NCBI GenBank assembly: GCA_003049465.1
Contig: PYSS01000004.1
Coordinates: 190,722-254,721 of the forward strand
Source of the DNA: Magnaporthiopsis rhizophila
Taxonomy: Eukaryota; Ascomycota; Sordariomycetes; Magnaporthales; Magnaporthaceae
Length of the DNA: 64,000 bases
Direction: 5' to 3'
Positions 34,521-47,372 of the stretch are shown piece after piece; the first letter of the stretch is position 1, and every line of letters starts with the position of its first letter. The notes under the pieces are model-generated. The model did not search any database and was not told the origin of the DNA. It saw only the letters and a program-made list of their open reading frames with translations. The position numbers and the translations under genes were made by a program.

Positions 34521-37500
34521 TCAGCCATCCCGAGCAGCCGCCTGCATCCTCCGCATGGCGTCGCGGTGCACATCGAGCATCTCGCTGCGGCGCATCATCT
34601 CGTCGAAGGCGCGACCCGACCGCTCCCGCTCGAGGCGTTCGGCCTCGCGGCGCTGGCCCTCGGCCTCCTTCTGGCTGAGCATGGCGTTACGCTGCAGGTC
34701 CATCATGCTGCCCTTGCCGGCGCTCTTAGCGTTGGCGGCGGCCGACGCGCGCAGGTCGGCGGCGACCGAGTTGCGGAACGACGCCATCTGCGCGGCACGG
34801 GCCTCGGCTGTGGGGACGTGCGAGCTGCGGTCGCGCTGAGGCTGGTGCGAGTTGAACGGCACCGTTGCCGTGGTCGCCACTGCGCCGCCCATGAAGGCCG
34901 CGGGCTGCTGGGGCGCGTTGGCACCGCCGTAGTAGCTCCCCGTCACACTGGGCGCCCGGCTCTGGGCCTGGCCGTAGAGCGACGGTGATCTGGTGCGCAT
35001 GTGCTCGCCAGAGGAGGGCAGGCTGACCAGGCTGTTGTGGCTCATAATGAGCTGGCGGCGCTGGCTGAGAGGCAGGTCGTCAGCCGTTTCGACCGGGGCC
35101 GGGGCTGGGGGCATCACCACATAAGGCGAGTGCATGGCCATGTCGTGCATGTAGACCGCGGCAGGCTCTGGCATGGCGACGGGGAAGACCGGGTTCGCCT
35201 TGTTGCGTAGTATGTTGTCACGCTGACCGATCAGCGTCTGCGGGCTCGAGTATGAGACGACGCCTGGGACTGGGACACCGCGGCTCATCGACGATGAGAC
35301 GGAGACGGTCCGCGCGAGGGTGGGTTGTGAGCCAGAGATGGAAGTCCGAGTAGATGCGGGCACCACGGGATCCTGGGCTGCCGGATAAACCGCCCCCGAG
35401 ATGCGGCGGGATGCCGACCTCGCCCCACCCATGCTGCTGTGCCACACCGGGATGTCCTGAGACATGGAGGGGTGCCGGATGACGGTTGAGGCCGGCCTTG
35501 CGGGAGCCGGTTCGGGAGCGCCGTTCTCAGCCGTCCGCTGAAGCTCCTCAACTTTGACGGGGACGGCTGCCTCCTCCTCGGCCTCAGCAACGACGGCAAC
35601 AGCATCGGGCTTTGTAGCCTCGGCGATGTGCAGCTCGTCGGGCTGCGGGACCTCGGCCATGCTGAGGTGCTTGGCCCACTCGTTGGTGCGGTAGGACATG
35701 GCAACCTTTGACATGGCCTTGGGCAGAAGCTCCTTGGTGAGACTGGCGGGAGTCGAGCCGATAGACAAGACCGACGCGCCTGTGTTGGGTATCTTCTCTG
35801 GGGTGGCATCTGCGGCGTCGCCACTTTCGACCCCGGCCTTGTCCTTGTCCTCAGACTCAACGTTCAGGATGTCGGTCGCCACCGTCTCGGCCACGGAGAC
35901 GCGCTTCTTGTTGCCATCAAGAGCGTCGGCAGCTGATAGGGAGTCGCGCTTCTTGGTCCTGTCGGCGAGCTCAGCAACGATCTCGATGCTGGCCGAAGCA
36001 TTCTTGTCCCGCCTCTCCTCATCCTCACCATCCTCCATCTCGCTCATACCATCGATCGTGGCAGCAACCGAGCTGCGCACAGTGGCCCGCGACCTGACGA
36101 GCTCTTCTCTGCTGACGCTCGGCTGGCCCGAAATGTCGGCAGCGGATGGCTTGGACCGCAGAGAAATGGTCCTAAGTAGGTTCATTGAGCTTTGCGAGAG
36201 CCTCTTGGCCAGCGAGCCACGCTTGCTGGGAGCGGCTACAGAGCGCGTCTCCTCATCGCCGCCGTCCATGGTCGCCACGGATGACCGGTCGTCATCGCCG
36301 TCCTTGGTCTCGGGCTCCTCAACGGTCGGGACCTTGAAGGGCAGCGGCACAACAACCGGGCCCTCGGTGGACGTGACGCCGTTGGTAACTCTGCGGAGCT
36401 TCCGGAGAGCAGGGTGAATATCAGACTCGTCCACCTGCTCGTCTGGAACAGCGGCCTTTATCTCCTCCACCTCTCCCTCCTCAACACCAACTTGAACTGT
36501 AAGCACGCCGCGCTCTTTGTCCTGGATCAGTACCACTTCAGCCGCCGTCTTGGGTGTTTGCGGTTCGGCCGGTAGCGTCACGGCAACCTCGGGGTGGAGG
36601 GTCGCCATCTCGATGTGCTCCTCGACAGCCTGGCCTGGCTGCGTCTTGGGGGTGCCTGATCCATTCTCACTAGGGACTGAGGTCACGCCGACACCAGAGT
36701 CGATGGACGCATGTGTCCGAGAGTGCGCCCCTTCTTCGTCGTTCTCCTGGGGGGCGTTCCCGTAGACGGCCTCCCAGTTCCTCCTCTCCCTGGCAGTGGA
36801 TCGCTCAATCTTTTTTCCAACAGCAGCCTCCTCCTCGTCCATCTCACGGCGGGCCTCGAGCTGCTCGGCCTCGCGCTTTTCGCGGTGCTGTTTGATGAGG
36901 ATCCACAGCTTGAGCTGGGACACGACGCCGCCAACGAAGACGACAATGGTGGCTGCCAGCTCGACGCGCATTCCCTTGGTGAGCGGGTATGTGACGGCGC
37001 CTAGAGGAAAGAGGCGCTCGTTCACGTTCCAGATATAGGCCCAGAACTCCTTGAGCCCCGCACGGCTGAAGGAATCTATTCCCAGCACGGCCACGGTCGC
37101 GCCCGAGAAGGAAGTGCAGCCGATGAGGGCGTAGGTCCTGGTCCAGCTGCTGAAGTAGAGGCCGAAGGTGACGGCGCAAAAAGCGGCGATGAAGCCGATC
37201 TTGGCTCCCAGGTCGGTCACCAGGCCGCCCTCGCGCAATGTAAGCAGCCACATGCTCACGCAGAAGCCGCCCAGGAGACAGCCCAGGCACTCGGTGATCT
37301 CCTTGAAAACAATGGCAACGCCGCCGAGGATGGCGCCGGTCAGAACCACCGCTACGACGTAGGCGCCCTGGATCCCGTCAACGACGGGCACGGTCATGAC
37401 GTAGATGATGAGGATGGTAGTGCTCAGGGCGGCCAGGTAGGCCGTGGAAAAGAATGTGTGCAGCGACCGCATCTTGATGCCGATAAAGGTGTAGACTGCT

Positions 37501-37940
37501 CCGGTAAGGAGCATTATGATGCCCGCCACACCCCAGCCAGGTGTTAGGATCGGTTCCAGTGGGAGCTGGCCCTCAGGAATCGTTACTGCAGGGAATTGGT
37601 GATATCAGATCAGTCTGCTTCCTATTCTGGCCACAGCATCGGCCACGGATCAAGGGAGCTCTCTATTAGATCACTCACGGTTAAACATCGTGTCGTTGAA
37701 CGTGAGACCTGTACTGCTTGCCGAAGGGGCATGAGTAGATGTGGTGCTCGGCAAAGCACTGGTGATGGTGATATTGGCGGTCGGCGCGGGCGCATGTGTC
37801 CGCACTGGGCTCGTCCTGGCTACAGAGCTCGATGTGGTAATATCTTCTTGTCTCCTTGCGTGGCCAACAACGGAGCCTGAAGAAACGCTTGCGAATAGGC
37901 AGATGCATGCCAGCAACATGGGCTGGTTGGTGAGCCTCAT
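34521..37940 (-). CDS. TMEM198-like (DUF4203) multi-pass membrane protein with long cytosolic tail, 2 exons
   Basis: Exon 1 is 37940-37679 and exon 2 is 37585-34521 (donor GTGAGT, acceptor TGCAG, 93-nt intron), giving 1108 aa. Residues 1-23 are a signal peptide (MLLACICLFASVSSG). A Ser/Thr-rich extracellular stretch of about 70 residues with possible N-glycosylation sites follows. About seven hydrophobic helices come next, from GIIMLLTGAVYTFIGI to ELAATIVVFVGGVVSQLKLW. This is the layout of the TM7S3/TM198-like domain (DUF4203). The last 750 residues or so are predicted cytosolic and disordered, with a charged KREAEQLEARREMDEEEAA start and a final coiled-coil rich in Glu and Arg near the C-terminus. 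The molecular role of the fungal family is unknown to me. Confidence 0.88.
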
Positions 37941-40900
37941 TTTGTCCCAGCAGTGGAGCTATCAGCTCCCAGTAACCTCCAGCTACGCTGTCTGAAGCCC
38001 GGCCTGTCGAGCCCTACGGTCAAAGTTGGGAAACAGTGTCGATATCAGATATATCCGTGCGCCGAAATACTATCGTCGTACCATAGAAGCTAGGAACCGA
38101 CGGATGCTTGTTGGCGTACTGGTCGCTTGTTGGTCTCCTAAGGCGTGCGCGGGAAGAAAGTGGTGCGTATTATGCACCAGGCGACAGGGTATTAGTGTGG
38201 TATTAGGAAGATATTAGCCGCGAAGGGAGAATAAAGGCGGCTCGTTTTCAAAGAGAGGACGACTCGGGTCGAGTCCAAAGGGCAGCTAAAGGCGGAGCTC
38301 GAAGTGAAGGAGCGTGGCAGGAAGCCTGTTTTTGTCGTGTCTATGCCCGTGGTGGAAAGGAGTGTGGGTGGGAACGCGAAGGCAAGCAGCAAGATGCAAG
38401 CCAGCGTGGTCTCGGGGTGGGTTGACCGAAAAAGACCGTAACGGAACCAGAGGAACCAAACAAGAAAAGAATGACGGGTGAGGTCGGCGAAAACGGCCGT
38501 GAACCTCGACCTGGCTGGGTGACGAGCTCACGTGAAGGTGCAGCAGGGCCAACGAAGCAGAGGGAGAGCGGCATGAGGAGAGCGCGAACAAGATACATGT
38601 ATACCCCGACTCCGGAGCACGTCAGGGAACAATCCCCGGTGAGTCGACCACCCCCCAGTCCAGGGCTGGCTCCCAGGCTAAGGATCGAAGGGAGCCTTCC
38701 CGTGCCGAGCAGGAGGCAGTGTGGTCCACAGGGCCACAGCCTTCCCTGTCAGTCCAGCACGATGAAAGATTTCCCATCCTGTCCACAATCCGTCCCATCA
38801 ACCCCTTGCTAGAGGTGCCACTCGGTCTCAATGGGACTTGATCCGTTCTGCTGATTCTTTTCTTATCCATGTTCTGATGGGATGACGCCCAACACCAGGC
38901 GACGGCCAGGTGCGCGCAGCAGAACACAGCACTTCTGCCTCATCTGCTTCGCACCCCCGTCGCCTTTTCCCGGCCACGTCTCCCGCGCGCAAACGGTTCC
39001 AACAGGCCGACTGGATGCTCTCAGTGGAGGCGCGGGAGATTGCAATGCCAAGGTCAAGAAGCGTGTGGGCGGACTTGATGGCTGAGGGGCAAGAACGGGT
39101 GACGCTCGGGTGAGTTTGCAGGCTTGCAAGGCCCCCTGGCCCCCTGGCCAAGCAACATCTTTTCTGGTTTTTCTTTTTGGCCTGTTCCTGAAAAGGTGGG
39201 GCCGGGATGCACAGGGATGGCCCCTCGGCTTGGTCCCGACGCCCCTGATAGGCCCCGTCAGGGCTCCACAACACGGCCAATCTCTCCCCTCCAGCAGCGG
39301 GAAATTCTGCTGGGGATGTGCCAGACAGTCGGGTCACACAGGCCGCCCATGCTCTCACCCCCCACTGATCAGTAACCCAGCTCGTGCGGACATCGCGACG
39401 GCGATGGAAGAGGAAGAGCGAAAGAAAAAGACAAGCAAGAGAAGGTTATCGATATTAGACGAGAGTGCAACACTCACTGACGAGATATGAGGTCCAAGTA
39501 TAGAAAAAAAGAAGGGGGAAAAAAAAGAAGGGGAAAAAAAAAGAAGGGAAAAAAAAAAGAAGGGAAAAAAAAAAAAAAAAAGCCACAGAGCGGAAGGCCC
39601 GCGCACAGGCACGATCGGACAAAGAAACCTGTATCCTTGGTACCGAGATGCGAAGTGGGAGCACTCCTTCGCGGGGTCGATGGCTCGCAGCCCGAGAACG
39701 CGTCCATCCAACAGTGGAGGATTAGCAACACCAAAAAGCCAACGACTCGACTGGTCAACAGCGTCCGTACACGGTACGCGCGCAGCAGCAAGCATCAATT
39801 TGATTTCCCACAGGTGATACTACTGCAACCCCCAGACGCCACCACCAGTGCACCGCGCAATCTCAATTTCTGGACTACCTCGCGGGATTGCCTCTGGCGC
39901 TGCCGCCGGAGAAATACTACTATAAGCTGCAAGGTTCTGCAGGCTGAAATGAATGCCGCGTGGGATGGACGCACCACCTGCTTGGCATTGAGCCGCTGAC
40001 TGCCCAACGTTCTTGCTGCCGGCATCCGCACAGCACTCAACGCAATGCCGGCTGACTGACATCACAAATCGCAGCGACCTCCCGTTTGTCGATCGCGCGC
40101 GCCCTGCTTCTTTCCTGCCCCTTATTGTATCGGTTTGACATGGGCCGATGTCGGTCGCAGGAAAAGCACAGCATTCGCTGCCGTCGCTGCTGTATGTGAG
40201 ATCAGCCGGTCCCATCTCGATGGTCGACACGAGAAGCTGTGCTACGCCCAAACGGTCGGTCGACCGAAGCAAACGGGCAAAGATCCGTTTGCGCGTGTCT
40301 ATACTTGGCAGTCAATCCGGTGCAAGCGAGTTTCAGGGCCTCGCAAAAAGAAGGCGCTGGCAAACTCTGGCCGGCTCGCCTTGCTTCCCGGCTGCAGTGC
40401 TGCATTGTCCGCTCTCTCTTATGCTTGGCCAGCGGCATCATCCCTTCTCGACCAGTCAAGACTCCATGCTGTGAAAGACAGCAGCTGTGCCCCCAGTTCA
40501 CCGGTCAGCAGCGCGGGCGCGCTTCATTTCTCGCTGATATTACACATCGACTGGCCGAGGTTTACCAAATTCTCACGCACATAGGTCACGACGTCCAAGC
40601 CTCCCCGTCCAGAACAGGTATGGCCAGCAAATAGTGCCATTGTCCTTGAATTCGTGGCCTGTCAATGCATATCTCCCCTCATTCTTCCTTATTTTACTTT
40701 TACTGTCTTCTCAGTTTGCTTTTCTTTTCCCCTGTCGAGGGGCTCAAGCACCCTCGTCCTCAACTCCTGTTATTGCCCGGGGGTTCTGTTAAAATTAAAC
40801 TCCACTCCCACGCGATTGGCGACCAACGTGCCTGTGCCTGCTGCCCCAGGCCCTGGCTGTTACACCTTGGCGGGCCTGGCTCGGCTGACGACAAGAGGAT

Positions 40901-42516
40901 AATAAAAAGAGGACGCGCCGGGCAGCTAGAAATAGTGAGCCCAGCGAGAAGCCGACGCGATTGGGCCCCGTAGATCCCTTATGCATTGATTCCCCTGGCA
41001 CTAGTGGGCAAGCCCTGTGGCCTCAAACTCCACAGCACAAGGAAGAGGAGGGGAAGAAAAGCCTCACAGCCGCGTAATTATTTGGCGACGCATAAACTGT
41101 GGCGTTTGAAACAGGAATGGGGTCTTTTTTTTTTTCTTCGTGTTCTCGTCCGTCCAAGGTTGGTGATGAACAAGCATACAAGCCGAACGACAAAAGGGCC
41201 GAGCGGAGAAAGTGGGAAGACGTGGACTCGAAGTTCCCCCTTTTTCGTGCCCATCAGGGTTCCCCCATTTTGTCGTCATCGCCACGTTAAGCCAAATCAT
41301 GGATGACAAACAAGATATTACAAACAAGAAACATTGCACTAGAGAAAAAAAGTAAATGATAGGGCGGCCTCCGCCGGGACTAACCTGCCAGCGTAGACCG
41401 GAGCCGGCCGGCATGGCCTCGTCAACTGAGCATAAAGGCAATGAGAAAAAGAAAGAAAAAAACCGGCATATTTTTTTTTTCTTTTCATAATTGGGGGTGG
41501 ATACGCTGCATGACGACATCATTACCGGCTGAGTGAATGTAGAGGAATAGCCATCCTAGGCACCGAGGTCATCGACCGGCTGTTGTGCGTCATCAGCTTC
41601 TCAGCCAGCCAACCACGTCTCCGGCGTGTCATCCGTCTCCTTCCCAGGATACCGAGATCGCGGACTCACTGTTCGCTGCCCAGTTTGCTTGAGGTCTCCG
41701 ATCGGAACCTCCAAGAATAGATTAGGTAGAGAGCCACTGGAAATCTCGGGTCGACCATCTCCGCGAGGCTCCTAGACATCGGAAATGCGAAAGCAAAATA
41801 AACCACCCAGCCATCGAACTTCCAATACGGTATTCACTCGAATCCCGCATGTGCTGGGAATGACGTAGGTCCAAGGATGTGCAAAATCGTAATAAATCGT
41901 AATGAGTGACAGTTCAGGCTGGCCACTTACACGCAGAGCAGCGCCAACGTGTTCATCTGATGAGCTTAAGGCTAGTAATAGACGACTTGATCCGTCTAAT
42001 ATTGTAGATTCTGACCAGCCAACCGAGCACACATAAAAATATATAAATGGAGATACCTCTTCGCAACAATCAAAAGCAAGCAAGGTAAAGCAATGATAGA
42101 AGCAAATATCATCTGCCGCCTACGCGAGGGATGCCGTCTTTCACTCGGGAACCATTGCCATTCCTCGAGCATATCATAATGACGTGTCCGACAGAGTCCT
42201 CGACGCTGCTCAAGTCGACTTTGACCTCGGTTTGCCCATCCCGTGGGAGGCCGTCCTCTGCGCAATATTAGTGATATATGAAACCCAAATAGCCATACCC
42301 GTGCCTTTGTTTTCCCAGTAATTTGCCCTCTGCGTACCATGCGGCAGCGTCCGGTTTTCCCTCCCTGTTTCCTTGCCCGTTCCCTCATATCCCGTGGTAT
42401 CCCATACAGAGCCGTTATAGGTAACCGGCCAAAATAGCAATAATTCCAATTAACCCAAAACATAAAACAATAATACCATACTAAAAAGCACAAAACCGCC
42501 CCCAGACACTCTTTGG
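37941..42516. other. 4.6-kb spacer without a recognised gene
   Basis: Between the DUF4203 gene promoter and the 3' end of the next minus-strand gene. It includes the A/G tract at 39500-39582 and poly-T/A runs near 41127 and 41468. Open frames up to about 175 codons (for example 38828-39358 minus and 40135-40584 plus) have no recognisable motif and no codon pattern like neighbouring genes. I see no tRNA, rRNA or transposon end. Confidence 0.45.
39500..39582. repeat. Imperfect tandem A-rich repeat
   Basis: About four units of roughly 14-18 bases, each an AAGAAGGG-type core followed by a run of 8-18 A, end in a pure poly-A stretch. It is likely a slippage-prone microsatellite. Confidence 0.7.
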
Positions 42517-44220
42517 TCACCTCCTAGACAGCCTGGCCGGGAAGCGGTCCCCGCCATTGCTCGACGACCGCGAAGACCTGCCACTTCTGTAGCCCTTGGA
42601 CATCTTTTCGGGCTGCCTCTGGTCGCGGCCGAGAGCGGTCGCCAGGAGGCGCACGGGCAGACATGCGAGCAGCCAGACACCGCGGAACGGCAGCATCAGC
42701 GTGACGAGGGCCTGGTCGGTGGCCGACGCCAGGAGGGACCGGCGGGGTCTGCTGTTCTTGGCTGCGTGTGCCGCGAGCGCGAGCGCGTCGTCAACTCGGC
42801 CGTCGAGCATCTGCAGCCGGCCGTCGAGCTGGACGGCCAGGATGGTCTGTTTCTTCTCGTAGCGGCGCACCGCGCGGTTGAGTGCGTCCACCTCGGGCTG
42901 CATCTGCGACCGAGCCTCACGCAGGATGGCGTCGCGCCCCTGCGACCGCGCCTCCAGACCTGCCGGCCCGCCATGCGCCGCCTGCGCCTGCGCCTCGGTC
43001 GCCGCCCGCGACTCGAGCTCTTCCACCCGCGCCGCCAGTACGGCCAGTTGCGTGGCGGTAACCGAGGGCTCGCCCCCGTCGCGGGTCCCACCATCGACAG
43101 CGCCAGCCCCGCGCGTAGACTTGCTAACGTACGGGTTCGCCAACACAACGCGCTGCAAGTGGATGGTGCGGGCCTGAACAAGACACATGAGGTGGCGGAC
43201 GGGCCGGATCTCGGCGGCGAGCAGGAAGACGGTCAAGTTATAGTTAGATACGAGGCCTTCTGACGGGCGGCTGAGCTGCGTGCGGATGCCATGCAGGATG
43301 CTGGCGCCAACCACGGGAGAGAGGAAACACATCAGCAGAGCCGTGATCTCGTGAAAGTAGAGCTCCCGCAGCGCCGTATGGCGCACCCCTTGGGGCTTCG
43401 TTGCTGATTGAGTTGCGCGCTTGTTCGCGGACTTCTCGCCATCATCCACAGAGGAGGCGCCGTCGTCGTCACCCTGTGAGCCGTTCTCGTCACTGGGGTC
43501 GGCGTAGTCGTGCTCATCTGCGACCTCCTCGACGATCATCTCCTCAACCACTCGTATCTGTTGCGCAGAATTGTACCATTTCCTTCAAATCCTTGTCAGT
43601 ACTGATAAAGACTGCCATCCCCCATTCCCCTGGAGTGGCTGGGCGGGCTTGGAAGGGTCATACCAGGGCGCTGTGAGGGAAGAATGCAGAAAGACGGCGG
43701 CCAAGCCGAGCAGGAGGAAATCCGTCACGAAGGCGCTGCCATCCTTGAACATCAAACCGCCAAGTGCAGGAAGCAGAGCAAAGAGGAGCGGGACGGATTG
43801 CAAATCGGTCACAGGTGACCTATCAGGCTGGGCGAGTACGTCTCCTCCGAGCCTGCGGCCGGTACTGTCGAGAGCATCGAGGCTGCCGTCGGACGAGATG
43901 ACCGAGTCCCGGCGACGGGTTCGACTGCCGGGGTCGGCGGGGCCTTGGTGTTCAACAGGGGAGAGTATGGCGCGGCGGCGCAACGAGGGCTCGGCGACGG
44001 TGGCCGCACGCCTCAGGCCGTGGCCAGGGGGCGGTGAGGCTAAGGGATGCAGTTGTGGTGGAGCAGCCGCAGCTGAAGCGGACGTGGTGGCCGAGGGGGG
44101 GTGATGATGGGCTGCGGGTCGCCTTCCGCCATTCGCGGCCTTGTCGGGGAGTGGGACATCCCTGCCGCTGGAGCCGGTCGAGTTAGCCGGCGTGCTTGCG
44201 GGATTGATGCCGTCTGCCAT
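42517..44220 (-). CDS. Multi-pass membrane protein of unknown function, 2 exons
   Basis: Exon 1 is 44220-43664 and exon 2 is 43582-42517, giving 540 aa. The intron (81 nt) has donor GTATGA, a CTGAC branch and acceptor GAAG. The splice gives APWKWYNSAQQ, which reads as a continuous conserved-looking loop. The N-terminal 140 residues are disordered. Hydrophobic segments lie around residues 143-165 (PLLFALLPALGGLMF) and 168-185 (FVTDFLLLGLAAVFLH). Others are at ITALLMCFLSPVVGASIL and NLTVFLLAAEIRP, with one near the C-terminus (LVTLMLPFRGVWLLACL). Between them is a charged, probably coiled-coil region (VAALAARVEELE-like) and the tail is basic. I recognise no catalytic motif. It looks like a fungus-specific ER or organellar membrane protein; that is inference. 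Confidence 0.82.
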
Positions 44221-46470
44221 GTCAGCCGCTGCTCGGGGTTTGTCGTACGTCGATGGGCGGGCGCCTCTGCGGCAGCGACATGGGGCGTGCTGGGTTTTAT
44301 TCTCTGGGCGGTCGCTGTGCGATGATTGTGTCTTTTTTTTTTCTTCTGTCGCGGGGAGGAGGCGAACAGGCGGGTGCGCCTCGACTCGGCGCCGCGAAAT
44401 CTAAGCGACCCCAAGAAGCACACGAGTGTTTGACGTCGTTCCTGCTGCGAGCACCATCGACCGCTGGTGGGGCGGGGAAGCAGTGCTGACGCCACCAACC
44501 TTGGGTAGCGTGTCGAGACCTACCACAGGCAGGCACGCACAGCAGGAGCAAATGGGGCACCCGCATTTTGTTCTCTCCACCACGAAAGACATGCACATGC
44601 TCTGCACGTCGGCTGCATGCCATATGATTCGGTGCTCTGTTGGCCCATCGGTGATGAGCCAGGTGTTCCTGCCTGCCCGCGCATCTGCCTAATTCCCGTA
44701 TCTTTTACCCGTCCAAAGCTCCTCTCCGAAGGGTGACATCGTTGCGGTCGGTCCCTTGGGGTATCTGTGCCTCTGGTTGGCGGAATCTCGACAGGCGGCA
44801 GGGGTGTCGTGCGGTCGTCACACTGGGCCTCGGGCAGGCGGTTGGGGGTTTGAAGAATGGCGTGAATGGATTGTTCGTTCTTTTAGCAACAAGCAACGCG
44901 CACATGTGCAGGGCGAATGTCCATTCCGATGATAATTACAACCCCGAAGGTACCGAGACCCACTGTTTTTTGAGGCTTGGCTTGGAATAAGATGCGTACC
45001 AGTGTGGCCGCCGACGTATTCAAGGAAAAGGGACATGAAGTCAAAGTCAAAAGTAAGGCTAATAAAGCCGCCCACACGTGGCATCCGTTCTGCCTAGTGT
45101 TGAGATCTCTCGAGGTCCCCACGATGCAGTCCATGCTCGACGATAACCTTTGACCTCAGACCACGACAACGGCGATGTTTTTTTTTTTTTTTTTTCCTTC
45201 TCCCTGGTCGGTCAATGCGAGCGTTTGCTACTCCTGGGTATTTTCTGCGGGGGACTCGACTCGCAAGGATGGAGTTCTGGGAATAGTTCAGGGGGTTGGA
45301 CGCGTAAATTTGGGTACACTTGTGGAGCCAACAAAGCAAGGTCCGCATAAAATAGCAATCAGTTGCATTTGCAGCAGTATCCCAGTGTGCCATGTGCTTC
45401 TTGGTGCCGCCTGGGGAAGAGATCAGCAGGGGCGCGGTCAGCAAACACAGCCCTGAGCTGTGATGTCAGCGCCGGAAGGGCTAGCACACTGACGGCCCCA
45501 TGCCTTTCATCTTCCCAGCCTGAACAGCCGCACATTTGACATTGGCTTGTGCATGACGAGTGAACTGTTGGTCGAGGAGGCAAGCCTGGGCCGGGAGGGT
45601 ACCTAACCGCCTTTGGCTCCTGCCTCGCAACACGGCACAGGAGGCTGGAGGAGCAATTTAAAGCAACATTCCGTGCGGGCACAGCCGAGCCGCCTCACCG
45701 TCTTCGCTGGGGCTGTCAGAAGGACATGAGAGGGATTGGGGAGGTTGGCGGCGGAGAGGAGACACCGCTACATCTCCCGAAATGTCGCATGCGCACCTTT
45801 CGAATACACATAATTAGGACTTTGCCCCCCTCCTCTTCCTCTAAGCCTCTTCGCCACCCTCCCCATCCTTCCGAAGAGGATACCGGGGCGCTGTTCCGGA
45901 ACCAGCACAGCGCCCAAGTAAAACGCTACAACCCGAGAACGCCGAACTTATCCTGTGGGTTACTATCCTGTTTTCTGTGTCTTTACCCGTTTCAAGCAGC
46001 CCTTGTTGTTTCGAGTATTATCGAGAAGTATACCTGGGGGTGCCGACTATAAGTTCTTGGATGCTCCAACTAACCCAATCTTGCAGTTTATGTGAGCTGC
46101 AGGCTTTTTTTTCCCTGGAAAGGATCAAGAAACCGAACAAAGGGAGGCAAAACCGTGCAGTATTCTTCGAGCAAGGGCCTCCTCACGCTCTCCAGCCACC
46201 TTTGGCCAGCCTGGTCGAAACGGTGGAAAGCAAGCACAACGGGGCCCTGTGCGGAGTCGAGCTGAGAACCTTCGGGAATCTGGAGCCCTGTTCGTTGACT
46301 GGCTTGGTTTCCTGGTCCGGCTATCTTATGTCTTGGGCGCTCATATCCGTGTCTGGCAGCCCGATTTGTTTTTGTTTTCTTCTGCTTCTCTTTCCCCTTT
46401 TTCATTTTTTTTTCTCCACTCCACTCTCGCTCGCCGTCCTCTCAATTCAGTGCGTCGAGACGGCCGCCTG
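44221..46470. other. Divergent spacer
   Basis: About 2.2 kb between the multi-pass membrane protein (minus) and the Erf4 locus (plus). Poly-T runs lie at 44332-44343 and 45177-45196. Open frames are short and unremarkable. No RNA gene is seen. Confidence 0.45.
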
Positions 46471-46478
46471 TATAAAAT
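46471..46478 (+). promoter_or_regulatory. TATA-like element upstream of the Erf4 locus
   Basis: TATAAAAT lies 58 bp before the ATG at 46536, in a pyrimidine-rich to CA-rich transition. It is compatible with transcription of the Erf4 locus starting near 46500. It is a sequence match only. Confidence 0.4.
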
Positions 46479-47372
46479 ACGATCCAGCTACGAGCAGCCC
46501 AGCCAGCGGCCGGCTCGGTGCTGGAGGGTGCGACAATGCTGGCAGTGACCCAAAGGGGACCCGTCGCTAAGCCAAATTGGGTCAGCCCTGCCTCTCCCAT
46601 AGCCGATCTGGCCATCAGAGCGGTGGTGCGGGTGGAGGCTGCAACTGCGACCCAGCAACAAATCGAACCGGCCAAACTGCCGCGACGCCCGCCCCGTCGA
46701 TTGAGCGCCTGTAATTTGCAATTTCGGTGCCAGCACCAGTCACAGCGGCAGCAATTGCTGCAGCCCAGCGCGCGAATTTTGTGCCGCCCAGCACCACCAC
46801 ACCACCCGGACTCGCGCTCACACTGGTCCAAACGTACCAGACCTACGGCACCAGAAGCCGCGCCCTCGAGGCGGCAGCTCGCACAACAGCAACACCAGCA
46901 GAAGCAGCCACTCTACCCTGTCCCTTGCTCGTCTCTGCTCCTCCGCCACGACTCCATCGCGCATTGCCGCCGAGTGACGCCGTCGCTTCCGACCACGAGC
47001 AGGAGGAGGAGGAGGAGGAGGAGCGCCGGGGTCGGCAGGTCGGGTCCTGGCAGGATTTCTTCCACGCGACGCAACCACGACGAGGCGTCGCTGCCGCCCC
47101 TTGACCACGCAGCCAATAGGGCACACTGGCAGGCACCGGCGTTGCCTTTGTCGTTAATCCTAATACCACATCTCGCCGCCGCCGTCCCCGTACCCAGCGG
47201 CGAGCGGCACGAGGCGCAACCCACGCTGGTGGTGCCGGCGCGCTTTGAAGGCTCCAAAAAACATCCGAGCGTCGTCAGTGAGGCCGTCTCGGCGGCCGCC
47301 ACTGAAGCTAATTCCCCCCCACGGCTCCAATCACTCCCTCCAGCCCTCAACCAGCACACCTACCCGCCCTAG

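Noticed and set aside
40135..40584. 149-codon plus-strand open frame in the 4.6-kb spacer
   Set aside because: It depends on a TTG start, and no motif or splice partner is visible.
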